A stretch of DNA of 10,988 bases. Origin: Lysobacterales bacterium. GTDB taxonomy: Bacteria; Pseudomonadota; Gammaproteobacteria; Xanthomonadales; S139-57. The translations under genes were made by a program, and so were the position numbers. The notes below the pieces were generated by a model that saw only the letters and a program-made list of their open reading frames with translations, had not been told where the DNA came from and searched no databases. The stretch spans positions 1 through 10,988 of the forward strand of contig JALWTZ010000419.1 of NCBI GenBank assembly GCA_026993285.1. The letters run 5' to 3'. The stretch's first letter is position 1. Each line of letters starts with the position of its first letter. Positions 1-7,389 of this stretch are shown here, in pieces.

Positions 1-1
1 T

Positions 2-2160
2 CGTATTCCTTTTGCACTGGTAGTAGGTCATTACAGCGGTATCTACATGCATGACCTGCGTATTGGCAATACGGGGCGCATGTACCTGGTATCAATGTGT
101 GATATTGCCCCGGGTCAGACGAAGTATTGCCTCTATATCAGCGCAGATGGCGGGGTGAACTGGAACTATACTTTGCTTCCCATGGTTCCTGGCCCGGTGA
201 TTGTGAACCCTGCCAATGATCTGGAGCTGTATCTGGGGGGAGTGGCCTGGCCTACAGCAATGACGGTGGCGCCAGTTTTACCGAGTTGCTGGGGGATTTT
301 CCGGCCAGTACCACCGAGGTGGCCTGGGCCAGAAGTGGCGTGTTTGACCCCAGCGATACCTCGAAAGTGCTTATTGGCAGTGCCTACAATGGCTTTTATT
401 CCCGCCGGGGTACGGCCATGCCCTTCTCCAGAACAGGTTCCGGGTACTGGTCGCAGGAAATTCGCGCATTGACGGTACATCCTGGTGATCCAAATCGTGT
501 GTATGCGGGCGTGGGTGGTCTGGCAACGGGGCCGGTGCAGCCCCTGTTCATGTCCAGTGATGCCGGTGTGAGCTGGCCGCAACTGGGTAGCGCAACACTG
601 AGTGCCAGTACCATCCGGGCCATTCGCATCGATCCGCTCACACAGGCTGTGCCAGCCAGTTCTGTAGTCTATGTTGCCGGGCGAAACTTTGGCGGTAGCC
701 GCCTGATATCTGGTGGGTATGGCGCTTCCGATCGCGGCGTTAACAAAAGCACCGATGGCGGTACAAGCTGGACCACTATCGACAATGGTCTGCCTACAAC
801 CCTGGGTGGCCTGGGAACCATCCGCGACATGGAACTCATCCCCGGCAGTGATGGGGGCACAGGCACTTTGCAAAAAATGGTGATCGTGGGTAGTGGGCGC
901 TATTACTCCGATGGCACAACCATGACCAAATACGCGGGGCGGGTCTATCGTTCCGATGACGGGGGCGCGAACTGGATGGTTTCCGACAGCGGAATCTCCG
1001 AAGCCTTTTATAACGGCAGTTATACCAACTGGCTTTCAGCCATCCAGGTAGAGGTGGACCCGGTGACGCCAGCCACCCTGTATGTTTCCACCTTCCTCAC
1101 GGCTGATCCCAGCGACATCCCCACCGGTTTTGGCAACGGGGTGTGGAAATCCGTGGATGGCGGTGTGAGCTGGTCGATGAGCAGCACGGGCCTGCCGCCC
1201 TATCAAGCGGGCCTGTCCACACCGGCCAGCGTGCTTTCCCTGGCGCTGGACCGCAATGTGCCCACGACGCTCTACGCTTCGGCCAATGACATCAATACCG
1301 GCGTCTCCAGTCTGTACAAGAGCATGGATGGCGCGGCCACCTGGCTGCCGGTGGGTGCGGGCCTGCCGCCTCGGGATATTCGAGACATTCTGATTGATTC
1401 CGATAGTCATGTGTATGTGGCCATGGGCAGTATCGATGGCAACCCCGGTGGTGTGTTTGTCAGCCAGGATGGTGGTGCAAGCTGGCATTCCATCAGTGTG
1501 GGGCTGGAGCACACCGGCTATGCGCTGAAGCTGGCCATTGACGAAAGTGGCACCTACAAGCGCCTCTACGCCGGTACGGAAAAATCGGTTCATCTCATCG
1601 ATCTGGTGCCGGACAGTGACTGGGATGGCGTGCCGGACAGCGTGGAAGCGGCCGGCTTTGCCGCCCTGGACGCCAATGGGGATGGCACGCCGGATACCCA
1701 GCAGCCGGCGGTGGCTACCGTCAATGCTTCCAGCCTGCAGCGGGGTGGCACAAATCCGGTAACCGTCAGCATCGAGGCTCTGAGCGGCAATTGCCCTGGC
1801 CTGGAAAACGTGCGGGCACTGGACCTGCTTTCCGTGCCCTCGCTGGATGGTGTGGACTTCTCTCTGGGCGGGCTGGCTTTCGAGATTCCGGATTGTCAGC
1901 AGGCACGGGTGACCTGGGTCTATCACAATGCTTCAGGCTTTGCGCCGGGCTGGCAGCTGCATGCCTATGCCCCGGAAACCCAGGGTAGTGATTTCTATCG
2001 CTGGCAAAAGCAGGACGCAGCGCAACTGTCTGGCACGCAAGTGAGCTTTGTGTTGACGGATGGTCAGGGCAGTGAAATTGGCACGGCGGATGGGCGGCTG
2101 GTGTTCCAGGGGGCCGTGGGCTATCAGGAAGTCGTCTTTTCCGGGACTTTCGAGTACTAA
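2..2160 (+). CDS. Asp-box (BNR/sortilin-like) beta-propeller protein with C-terminal choice-of-anchor U-like domain; 5'-partial and frameshifted
   Basis: The gene is open from the left edge, so its N-terminus and any signal peptide lie outside the window. It starts in frame 2 and continues in frame 1 after a shift near 235-240. Eight Asp-box motifs (S-x-D-x-G-x-x-W/F) begin at 140, 256, 553, 748, 952, 1150, 1321 and 1462, for example SADGGVNW, STDGGTSW and SVDGGVSW; such repeats form blades of six- to eight-bladed propellers. Two D-x-D/N-x-D-G-x-x-D loops follow (DSDWDGVPD at 1612, DANGDGTPD at 1669), typical of calcium-binding TSP3-like linkers. The last ~150 residues, ending with SFVLTDGQGSEIGTADGRLV and a short tail, resemble the choice-of-anchor U domain. 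No sorting signal or membrane helix follows; the protein ends GTFEY. The role is unknown: probably an extracellular or surface protein, perhaps glycan-binding. Whether the break is a real mutation or a sequencing error cannot be told here. Confidence 0.8.
235..240 (+). other. Apparent -1 frameshift at a G6 run
   Basis: Before this run, frame 2 reads a good propeller blade ending in LELYLGG. After it, frame 2 gives low-quality sequence and stops at 472, while frame 1 continues with SGLAYSNDGGASFTELL, which contains a perfect Asp-box. Frame 1 is closed upstream by TGA at 217-219, so the switch must occur between 220 and about 256; the homopolymer is the obvious place. One additional G would restore a single frame. 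The first start-like codon in frame 1 (TTG at 286) lies inside a blade and has no convincing ribosome binding site, so it is unlikely to be a true start. Confidence 0.7.
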
Positions 2161-2177
2161 TCCATGGTCTACGAGTG

Positions 2178-2203
2178 AAAAAACCGCCTTCGGGCGGTTT
2201 TTT
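2178..2203. terminator. Bidirectional intrinsic terminator
   Basis: Stem CCGCC (2184-2188), loop TTCG, stem GGCGG (2193-2197), flanked by six A (2178-2183) and six T (2198-2203). Because both flanks are homopolymeric, the structure can stop transcription in both directions. It sits between two convergent genes: 17 bases after the propeller gene stop, and touching the stop codon of the minus-strand sirtuin gene (TGA read from 2205 to 2203). Confidence 0.92.
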
Positions 2204-3015
2204 CATGCCAGCAACCGCCGCAGGCCTTCCAGCGCGCCGCAGTTCAGGACGATACCCCGCGCAGGCGTTTCACCTTCGCGCGGATTGATGCGTATCAGCC
2301 AGTCACAGCGGGATTCCAGCTCATCACGCACGGTGGGGATGGCCGTGCCCGCGCCCAGTTCGATGCCCACCCGTGGGCTCTTGCCGGCTTCCAGCCATTG
2401 GGCATAGCGCCGTTCCTGCGCTTCGGTACGGCGGGCATCCCAGTCGAAATCGTTGAACATGAGGATGTTGGGCCGCGCCAGGCCACCACAGGCCGGGCAG
2501 GCCGGCAGAGGTGGCCGGGCCAGACAGCGGTTTTCGTCCACTTCAACCGAGGTGTGCTTCGCTGGCCAGATGGGCTGGCCGCAGTCCTCCATGCACTGCA
2601 GGTGGTGGATGGAGCCGTGGGCTTCCAGTATTTGCCCTTGATCGTAGCCGGCCTGTTGAAATTGCCCGTCCACATTGCTGGTGAACACGAACCAGGATTT
2701 GCCCGCCGCCTGCAGCCATTGCAGCAACAGGCTGAACCCCGCATGCGGCCGGGTTTCGCGGTAGAGGTTCAGCCGGTGGCCGTAAAAGCCCCAGGCGCGT
2801 TCAGGGTGCGCCTCGAACCAGGCCGGATTGGCCATTTCGGCAAAGGAAAGCCCCTTGAGCGCCGGGTAGTGCCGCCAGAAACCCTGATTGCCGCGAAAAT
2901 CCGGCAGGCCGGAATCCACACCCATGCCGGCACCGGCCCCGATGAGAACCTGATCCGCCTGTTTCAGGAGGTTTTTTTCTTCGTGTTCGCTCATGTCGAG
3001 GATTGTATCGCGCAT
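2203..3015 (-). CDS. SIR2-family NAD-dependent protein deacylase (sirtuin), atypical motif set
   Basis: A sirtuin of 270 residues. These enzymes use NAD+ to remove acyl groups from lysines, releasing nicotinamide and O-acyl-ADP-ribose. Numbering from the chosen start: NAD-binding motif GAGAGMGVDSGLPDFRG at 26-42, TSNVD at 112-116 (canonical family form TQNID), catalytic His in HGS at 133, and a zinc knuckle with Cys 141, 145, 173 and 176. RPNILMF at 181-187 matches the usual R-P-x-V-V-x-F stretch. I chose ATG at 3015 because AGAAGG (read from 3025 to 3020) sits four bases before it; ATG at 2994 (263 residues, starting MSEHEE) has no such site but matches the usual family length equally well. 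The gene is convergent with the propeller gene and divergent from prpD. Gln to Ser in the TQNID motif and Gly-Met-Gly-Val after GAGA set it apart from CobB-type enzymes. Family call is firm; substrate is unknown. Confidence 0.9.
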   Translation of the reverse strand: MRDTILDMSEHEEKNLLKQADQVLIGAGAGMGVDSGLPDFRGNQGFWRHYPALKGLSFAEMANPAWFEAHPERAWGFYGHRLNLYRETRPHAGFSLLLQWLQAAGKSWFVFTSNVDGQFQQAGYDQGQILEAHGSIHHLQCMEDCGQPIWPAKHTSVEVDENRCLARPPLPACPACGGLARPNILMFNDFDWDARRTEAQERRYAQWLEAGKSPRVGIELGAGTAIPTVRDELESRCDWLIRINPREGETPARGIVLNCGALEGLRRLLA

Positions 3016-3049
3016 CCGGCCTTCTATCTCTTTTGTGATAGAATGCCGG
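3016..3049. promoter_or_regulatory. Interrupted palindrome in the divergent sirtuin/prpD control region
   Basis: CCGGC (3016-3020) pairs with GCCGG (3045-3049), and TTCTATC (3022-3028) pairs with GATAGAA (3037-3043); only 3021/3044 do not pair and the central spacer is eight bases. This gives 12 paired positions per arm in a 61-base gap between divergent start codons. The right arm contains TAGAAT (3039-3044), a plausible -10 for prpD followed by a GC-rich discriminator; I found no convincing -35. The left arm contains the AGAAGG ribosome binding site of the sirtuin. It could be an operator for a dimeric regulator or, in the sirtuin mRNA, a hairpin hiding its ribosome binding site. The symmetry is seen; the role is inferred. 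Confidence 0.6.
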
Positions 3050-3076
3050 CCCGTTTTCATCAGCTGGAGCCTGTTC

Positions 3077-4516
3077 ATGTCCGCTTTCGACCCCCGCAGT
3101 GCCGAAAGGCCCGATTTCGACCCCCTGATCCAGACCATCGCCGATTATGTCTGCGACGAGCAGCCCTTCTCCGAACTGGCCTGGGAAACGGCCCGCCACG
3201 ATTTGATGGATTCTTTGGCCTGCATGATGCTGGCCTTGCGTTATCCCGAATGCGTCAAGATGCTGGGGCCCATGGTGCCGGGCCTGAGCCTGCCGGGTGG
3301 CGCGCGCGTGCCGGGCACGGCCTGGGCGCTGGACCCGATGACCGCGGCCTTCAACATCGGTACGCTGGTGCGTTATCTGGATTTCAACGACACCTGGCTG
3401 GCCGCCGAATGGGGCCATCCTTCCGACAATATCGGCGCCATTCTGGCGGTGGCCGACTACATGAGCCGGCAGCACGCTGTGCCGGAAGTGACGGTGGCCG
3501 ATGTACTGCGGGCCATGATCCAGGCTCACGAAATCCAGGGTGTGCTGGCGCTGGAAAACAGTTTCAACCGGGTGGGGCTGGACCATGTGCTGCTGGTGCG
3601 GGTGGCTTCCACGGCGGTGGTGACCCGCATGCTGGGCGGTGATCGCGAGGATGTGCGCAATGCCCTTTCCCACGCCTGGATGGACGGCGGCGCCCTGCGC
3701 GCCTACCGTCATGCGCCCAATACCGGCCCGCGCAAGAGCTGGGCCGCCGGGGATGCCACCAGCCGGGCCGTGCGCCTGGCCTTCTGGGCCCTGCAGGGCG
3801 AGCTGGGCTACCCCACGGTGCTGAGCGCGCCGGTCTGGGGCTTTCAGGATGTGCTGTTCAACGGCCAGCCACTGAAGCTGGCCCGCGAGCTGGGCAGTTA
3901 TGTGATGGAGAATGTGCTGTTCAAGATCAGCTACCCGGCGGAGTTCCACGCCCAGACGGCGGTGGAAGCGGCCTTGCGGCTGCATCCGCAGGTGGTTGAC
4001 CGGCTGGATGCCATCGAACGTATCGAGCTGGAAACCCAGGAGGCGGGCAAGCGCATCATCGACAAGACCGGCCCGCTGCACAACTACGCCGACCGGGATC
4101 ACTGCCTGCAGTACATGGTGGCCGTGCCGCTGATTTTCGGCCACCTGGACGCGGACAGCTACACCGATGCCGTCGCCGCCGACCCGCGTATCGACGCCCT
4201 GCGTGAGAAAATGGTGGTACGGGAGAACGAGGCGTTCACCCGGGATTATTTCGACCCGGAAAAACGGGCCATTCCCAATGCGGTACAGGTATTCTTCAAG
4301 GATGGCACGGCCACGGAACGGGTGCAGGTGGACTTCCCCGTCGGCCACCGTTTCCGTCGCGAGGAAGGCTTGCCGCTGCTGCAGGCCAAGTTTGCCGATG
4401 CCATCGCCCGCCAGCTGCCCGCCCGCCAGTGCGAGGATATCCACACCCTGTTCTCCGACCCGGAGGCGCTGCTGGAGATGGAAGTACGGGATTTCATGGA
4501 TTTCTGGGTGCTCTGA
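3077..4516 (+). CDS. prpD: 2-methylcitrate dehydratase PrpD (MmgE/PrpD family)
   Basis: A 479-residue protein, close to the 483 of E. coli PrpD. PrpD dehydrates 2-methylcitrate to 2-methyl-cis-aconitate in the methylcitrate cycle, which oxidises propionyl-CoA; it is cytosolic and has no iron-sulfur cluster. It matches PrpD as I remember it along its length, with landmark blocks such as LDFNDTWLAAEWGHPSDN (101-118), ALENSFNRVGLDHVLL, YRHAPNTG (from 210) followed by RKSWAAGDATSRAVRLA, and SYVMENVLFKISYPAEFH. This is closer than to general MmgE-type paralogs. The ATG at 3077 has GGAG at 3066-3069, seven bases upstream; an earlier in-frame ATG at 2993 would overlap the sirtuin gene and adds non-homologous residues. 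No prpB, prpC, acnD or prpR is nearby. A strong hairpin follows the stop. Confidence 0.95.
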   Translation: MSAFDPRSAERPDFDPLIQTIADYVCDEQPFSELAWETARHDLMDSLACMMLALRYPECVKMLGPMVPGLSLPGGARVPGTAWALDPMTAAFNIGTLVRYLDFNDTWLAAEWGHPSDNIGAILAVADYMSRQHAVPEVTVADVLRAMIQAHEIQGVLALENSFNRVGLDHVLLVRVASTAVVTRMLGGDREDVRNALSHAWMDGGALRAYRHAPNTGPRKSWAAGDATSRAVRLAFWALQGELGYPTVLSAPVWGFQDVLFNGQPLKLARELGSYVMENVLFKISYPAEFHAQTAVEAALRLHPQVVDRLDAIERIELETQEAGKRIIDKTGPLHNYADRDHCLQYMVAVPLIFGHLDADSYTDAVAADPRIDALREKMVVRENEAFTRDYFDPEKRAIPNAVQVFFKDGTATERVQVDFPVGHRFRREEGLPLLQAKFADAIARQLPARQCEDIHTLFSDPEALLEMEVRDFMDFWVL

Positions 4517-4523
4517 GCCGGCT

Positions 4524-4552
4524 CTGCCGCCCCCGCTCGTCGGGGGAGGCAG
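4524..4552. other. Strong GC-rich hairpin after prpD
   Basis: CTGCC (4524-4528) pairs with GGCAG (4548-4552) and CCCCCG (4530-4535) with CGGGGG (4541-4546), one mismatch at 4529/4547 and a five-base loop. It starts eight bases after the prpD stop. No T-run follows, so it is not a classical intrinsic terminator; it may protect the 3' end of the prpD mRNA, act as an imperfect terminator, or be a copy of a dispersed extragenic palindrome. Confidence 0.55.
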
Positions 4553-4595
4553 CAAGATGGTGCGCCGGATACTGTCCTCTTTTGCCCGGCCTCTG

Positions 4596-4601
4596 TATCA
4601 T
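4596..4601 (+). promoter_or_regulatory. Candidate -10 box for the exbB-kdsB operon
   Basis: TATCAT preceded by TG, 33 bases before the exbB start codon. The operon must start in this 118-base gap unless it is read through from prpD. No good -35 lies 16-18 bases upstream, so the call is weak. Confidence 0.25.
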
Positions 4602-4622
4602 TAGGCACTGCTTTGGCTGACC

Positions 4623-4628
4623 GAGGAG
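4623..4628 (+). promoter_or_regulatory. Ribosome binding site that fixes the exbB TTG start
   Basis: GAGGAG lies six bases before TTG at 4635. The first ATG in frame is inside the first membrane segment (residue 11), so TTG is the only start that keeps the complete N-terminal helix. Confidence 0.8.
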
Positions 4629-4634
4629 AACCAC

Positions 4635-5240
4635 TTGCTGGAGATCATCAAGGCAGGGGGCTGGATGATGGCGCCCATTCTGCTGCTTTCCGCCGTGGCC
4701 ATGGCCATTGTCGTGGAACGGTTCTGGAGCTTGCGGCGCAAGCAGATTCTGCCCGAGGACCTGGGCTTGCAGGTGATGCAGTGGGCCCAGTCCGGCCGGC
4801 TGGATGACCGGCATATCGATGCCCTGGCCGAGGATTCCCTGCTGGGCAGGGTGCTGGCCGCCGCGCTCTACCACCGCAACGACAGCCGCGAGGTGATGAA
4901 GGAGGCGGTGGAAGACACCGGCCGCCATGTGGTCTACCGCATGGAGCGCTATCTCAATACCCTGGGTACCATCGCGGCCATCTCGCCGTTGCTGGGCCTG
5001 CTGGGCACGGTCATCGGCATGATCCAGGTCTTTTCCGCCATTCTGACCCATGGTGTGGGCAACGCCAATCTGCTGGCCGGCGGCATTTCACAGGCGCTGA
5101 TTACCACCGCCGCGGGCCTGACCGTGGCCATTCCCGCCCTGTTCTTTCACCGCTACTTTATCGGCCGGGTCAATGAATATGTGCTGTTCATGGAAGAGCA
5201 GGCCATGCAACTGATTGATCATCTGTCCAAACGCGCATGA
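4635..5240 (+). CDS. exbB: MotA/TolQ/ExbB family proton channel protein (ExbB-like)
   Basis: A 201-residue inner membrane protein starting at TTG. ExbB/TolQ proteins form a pentamer around an ExbD/TolR dimer and turn the proton gradient into mechanical work for TonB- or Tol-type systems. Three hydrophobic segments are visible: about 11-27, 110-133 (LGTIAAISPLLGLLGTVIG) and 153-173 (ITTAAGLTVAIPALFF), with a cytoplasmic domain between the first two. GLLGTVIGM and the T-A-A-G-L-T-V-A-I-P stretch are family hallmarks. At the position where E. coli ExbB and TolQ have Glu in GIAEAL, this protein has Gln 153 (GISQAL). The stop codon overlaps the exbD start (ATGA at 5237-5240). First gene of the operon. 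The symbol is generic: no tonB or tol gene is in view, so the partner and process are unknown. Confidence 0.9.
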   Translation: MLEIIKAGGWMMAPILLLSAVAMAIVVERFWSLRRKQILPEDLGLQVMQWAQSGRLDDRHIDALAEDSLLGRVLAAALYHRNDSREVMKEAVEDTGRHVVYRMERYLNTLGTIAAISPLLGLLGTVIGMIQVFSAILTHGVGNANLLAGGISQALITTAAGLTVAIPALFFHRYFIGRVNEYVLFMEEQAMQLIDHLSKRA

Positions 5241-5665
5241 ACCTCAAGCCTGTAGACCGCAAGCCGCCGGTGGAGGTCAACCTGACTTCCCTGATCGATG
5301 TGGTGTTTCTCTTGCTGATTTTTTTCATGATCACCACCACCTTCCAGCAGCAGACCCGGGTGGAAGTGGACCTGCCGGAGGCCAGCGAGAGCGAACAGCG
5401 ACAAAACGCGGATGTGCTGGAGATCGTCATCAACCAGCAGGGCCAGTATTTCATTCGCGGCAGCGCCCTGGTGAACAACCAGCCGGAAACGCTGAAAAAG
5501 GCACTGGAAAAGGTGGCCGAGGGTGATTACAAGCAGCCCCTGCGCATCCGCGCGGATGCGCGTACACCGCACCAGGCGGTGGTGACGGCCATGGATGTGG
5601 CCGGCAGCCTGGGGTTTTCCAATCTGCGCATCGCCACCACACGGCCGGGAAGCGGCAAGGGATGA
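5237..5665 (+). CDS. exbD: ExbD/TolR family biopolymer transport protein
   Basis: A 142-residue protein with a short cytoplasmic N-terminus, one membrane helix (about 15-37) and a periplasmic domain of roughly 100 residues. The proton-carrying Asp of the family is present at position 21 (NLTSLIDVVFLLLIFFM). It pairs with the ExbB-like protein just upstream. The start ATG at 5237 overlaps the exbB stop by four bases, and its own stop overlaps the msbA start by four bases (ATGA at 5662-5665), so translation is probably coupled and stoichiometry controlled. From memory, ExbB/ExbD pairs next to lpxK and kdsB occur in other gammaproteobacteria, including Pseudomonas aeruginosa. Confidence 0.93.
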   Translation: MNLKPVDRKPPVEVNLTSLIDVVFLLLIFFMITTTFQQQTRVEVDLPEASESEQRQNADVLEIVINQQGQYFIRGSALVNNQPETLKKALEKVAEGDYKQPLRIRADARTPHQAVVTAMDVAGSLGFSNLRIATTRPGSGKG

Positions 5666-7389
5666 ACAGCAATCCGCTCAGGCGGGTGATCCGGTACGCG
5701 CGCCCCTATCGCTGGGTCTTTCTTATTGCCATCCTGGGCATGACCGTGGACGGCATGGCGCAGGTGGCCTTTGCCTGGATGATGAAACCCCTGCTGGATG
5801 ACACTTTCATTCAGCGGGATCCGGCCATGTTGACCTGGCTGCCGGCCGCCATCGTGCTGCTGTTCGTTTTCCGGGGCACGGCCACTTTCCTCTATCGCTA
5901 TGGCGTGGCCTGGGTCACGCGCAGAACCGTGGCGGACTTGCGCCGCGATGTGTTTCAGCACTATCTGCATCTGCCCATGCGCCATTTCGACCACAGCACC
6001 ACCGCCTCGATGATCTCCCGGCTGACCTACGATGCCGAGCAACTGGCGCATACCGGTGGAGAGGCCGCCACCATCGCCATCCGCGATACCTTCACCATCG
6101 TGGGGCTGGTGCTGTTTCTGTTCTGGGTGTCGCTGGAGCTTTCCATTGCCATTCTGGTGGTCATGCCGCTCATCGCCGGAGTGGTGGTGCTGATCAGCAA
6201 GCGCTTCCGCAAGATCAGCCGCAATGTGCAGCATTCCATGGGGGATCTCACCCAGGTGGTGGAGGAAGCCGTGGCCGGGCAAAAAATCGTCAAGATCTTC
6301 GGCGGTGAGGCTTACGAGATGGCGCGTTTCTCCCGCGCCAACGAGAAAAACCGCTGGCTGAACCTGAAAACCGTGGCCACATCCGCCAGCAGCAACTGGG
6401 TGATCCAAGTGGCGGCGGCCTGTGCCCTGGCGGTGATCGTCTGGGTGGCCGGCCACGCGGCGCAGGATGGCGGTTTCTCCCCCGGCACCTTCATGCAATA
6501 CATGACCGGGATGATGATGATTCTGCCGGCGATGAAAAAACTTACCGGAGTGACCAGCCTGTACCAGCGGGGCATGGCGGCGGCGGAGAGCCTGGTGGGT
6601 GTGCTGGACATGGCCACCGAACCGGATGATGGGGATCTGGAACTGGACCGGGCCCGTGGCGAGGTGGCCTACCGGCAGGTGGATCTGGTCTACGAAAAAA
6701 GCAGTGCCCTGGTGCTGCGCAACATTGATCTGGAAGCCCGGCCGGGCACCATGACCGCCCTGGTGGGCCGCTCCGGCAGCGGCAAGTCCAGCCTGGTGAA
6801 CCTGCTGCCCCGTTTCTATCTGCCGGCCCAGGGCGAGATTCTGCTGGATGGGGTCAACATTGCCCGCTATCGCCTGGCGGACCTGCGTCGCCAGATTGCC
6901 CTGGTCAGTCAGGATGTGGTGCTGTTCAACGACAGCATTGCCGCCAATATCGCCTATGGCATGCCGGAGGCCACGGAGGAACAGCTGCGCGCGGCAGCGG
7001 AAGCGGCCAATGCGCTGGAGTTCATCGAACGCTTGCCGCAAGGTTTTGATACGGTGGTGGGTGATCGCGGCGTACTGCTTTCCGGTGGCCAGCGCCAGCG
7101 CATTGCCATCGCTCGCGCCATGCTCAAGGACGCGCCCATTCTTATTCTGGATGAAGCCACCGCGGCGCTGGATACTGAATCCGAACGGGTCATCCAGTCG
7201 GCGCTGGAGCGGGTCATGGTCAACCGGACCACCTTTGTCATTGCCCATCGCCTGTCCACCGTGGAGCGCGCCGACCAGATTCTGGTGCTGGATCAGGGCC
7301 AGATCGTGGAGCGGGGCACGCATGATGCGCTACTGCGGGCGGGGGGGATCTACGCACGCCTGTACGAAATGCAGTTTTCCGAGGCATGA
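5662..7389 (+). CDS. msbA: Lipid A export ATP-binding/permease protein MsbA
   Basis: A 575-residue half-size ABC exporter; E. coli MsbA has 582. It works as a homodimer in the inner membrane and flips core-lipid A from the cytoplasmic to the periplasmic leaflet. The N-terminal half (about 15-310) carries the six-helix membrane domain, beginning with RPYRWVFLIAILGMTVDG. The nucleotide-binding half has Walker A GRSGSGKS (369-376), Q-loop Gln 417, signature LSGGQ (473-477), Walker B ILILDE (493-498) and H-loop His 529, all intact. It is fourth-base-overlapped on both sides (ATGA at 5662 and 7386). The neighbour lpxK supports MsbA over other exporters of this fold, as msbA-lpxK is a conserved pair in gammaproteobacteria. 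Confidence 0.95.
   Translation: MNSNPLRRVIRYARPYRWVFLIAILGMTVDGMAQVAFAWMMKPLLDDTFIQRDPAMLTWLPAAIVLLFVFRGTATFLYRYGVAWVTRRTVADLRRDVFQHYLHLPMRHFDHSTTASMISRLTYDAEQLAHTGGEAATIAIRDTFTIVGLVLFLFWVSLELSIAILVVMPLIAGVVVLISKRFRKISRNVQHSMGDLTQVVEEAVAGQKIVKIFGGEAYEMARFSRANEKNRWLNLKTVATSASSNWVIQVAAACALAVIVWVAGHAAQDGGFSPGTFMQYMTGMMMILPAMKKLTGVTSLYQRGMAAAESLVGVLDMATEPDDGDLELDRARGEVAYRQVDLVYEKSSALVLRNIDLEARPGTMTALVGRSGSGKSSLVNLLPRFYLPAQGEILLDGVNIARYRLADLRRQIALVSQDVVLFNDSIAANIAYGMPEATEEQLRAAAEAANALEFIERLPQGFDTVVGDRGVLLSGGQRQRIAIARAMLKDAPILILDEATAALDTESERVIQSALERVMVNRTTFVIAHRLSTVERADQILVLDQGQIVERGTHDALLRAGGIYARLYEMQFSEA

Noticed and set aside
286..288. TTG at 286 as the true start of the propeller gene
   Set aside because: Intact propeller sequence continues upstream through the G-run and out of the window; the TTG lies inside a blade and lacks a ribosome binding site.
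2993..2995. ATG at 2993 as start of prpD
   Set aside because: It would overlap the sirtuin coding region and add 28 residues unlike PrpD N-termini; ATG 3077 has a good GGAG seven bases upstream.
2398..3642. Plus-strand open frame of 414 codons across the sirtuin and the start of prpD
   Set aside because: It crosses the divergent control region, overlaps two well-supported genes and shows no coherent protein.
2801..4555. Minus-strand open frame of 584 codons opposite prpD
   Set aside because: Shadow of prpD and partly of the sirtuin in another frame; low-complexity, no family resemblance except a short stretch of frame-shifted sirtuin-like residues.
5527..7323. Minus-strand open frame of 598 codons opposite exbD/msbA
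   Set aside because: It lies antisense to a gene with every ABC motif intact; its product is rich in His, Gly and Gln with no recognisable domain, as expected for a GC-driven shadow.
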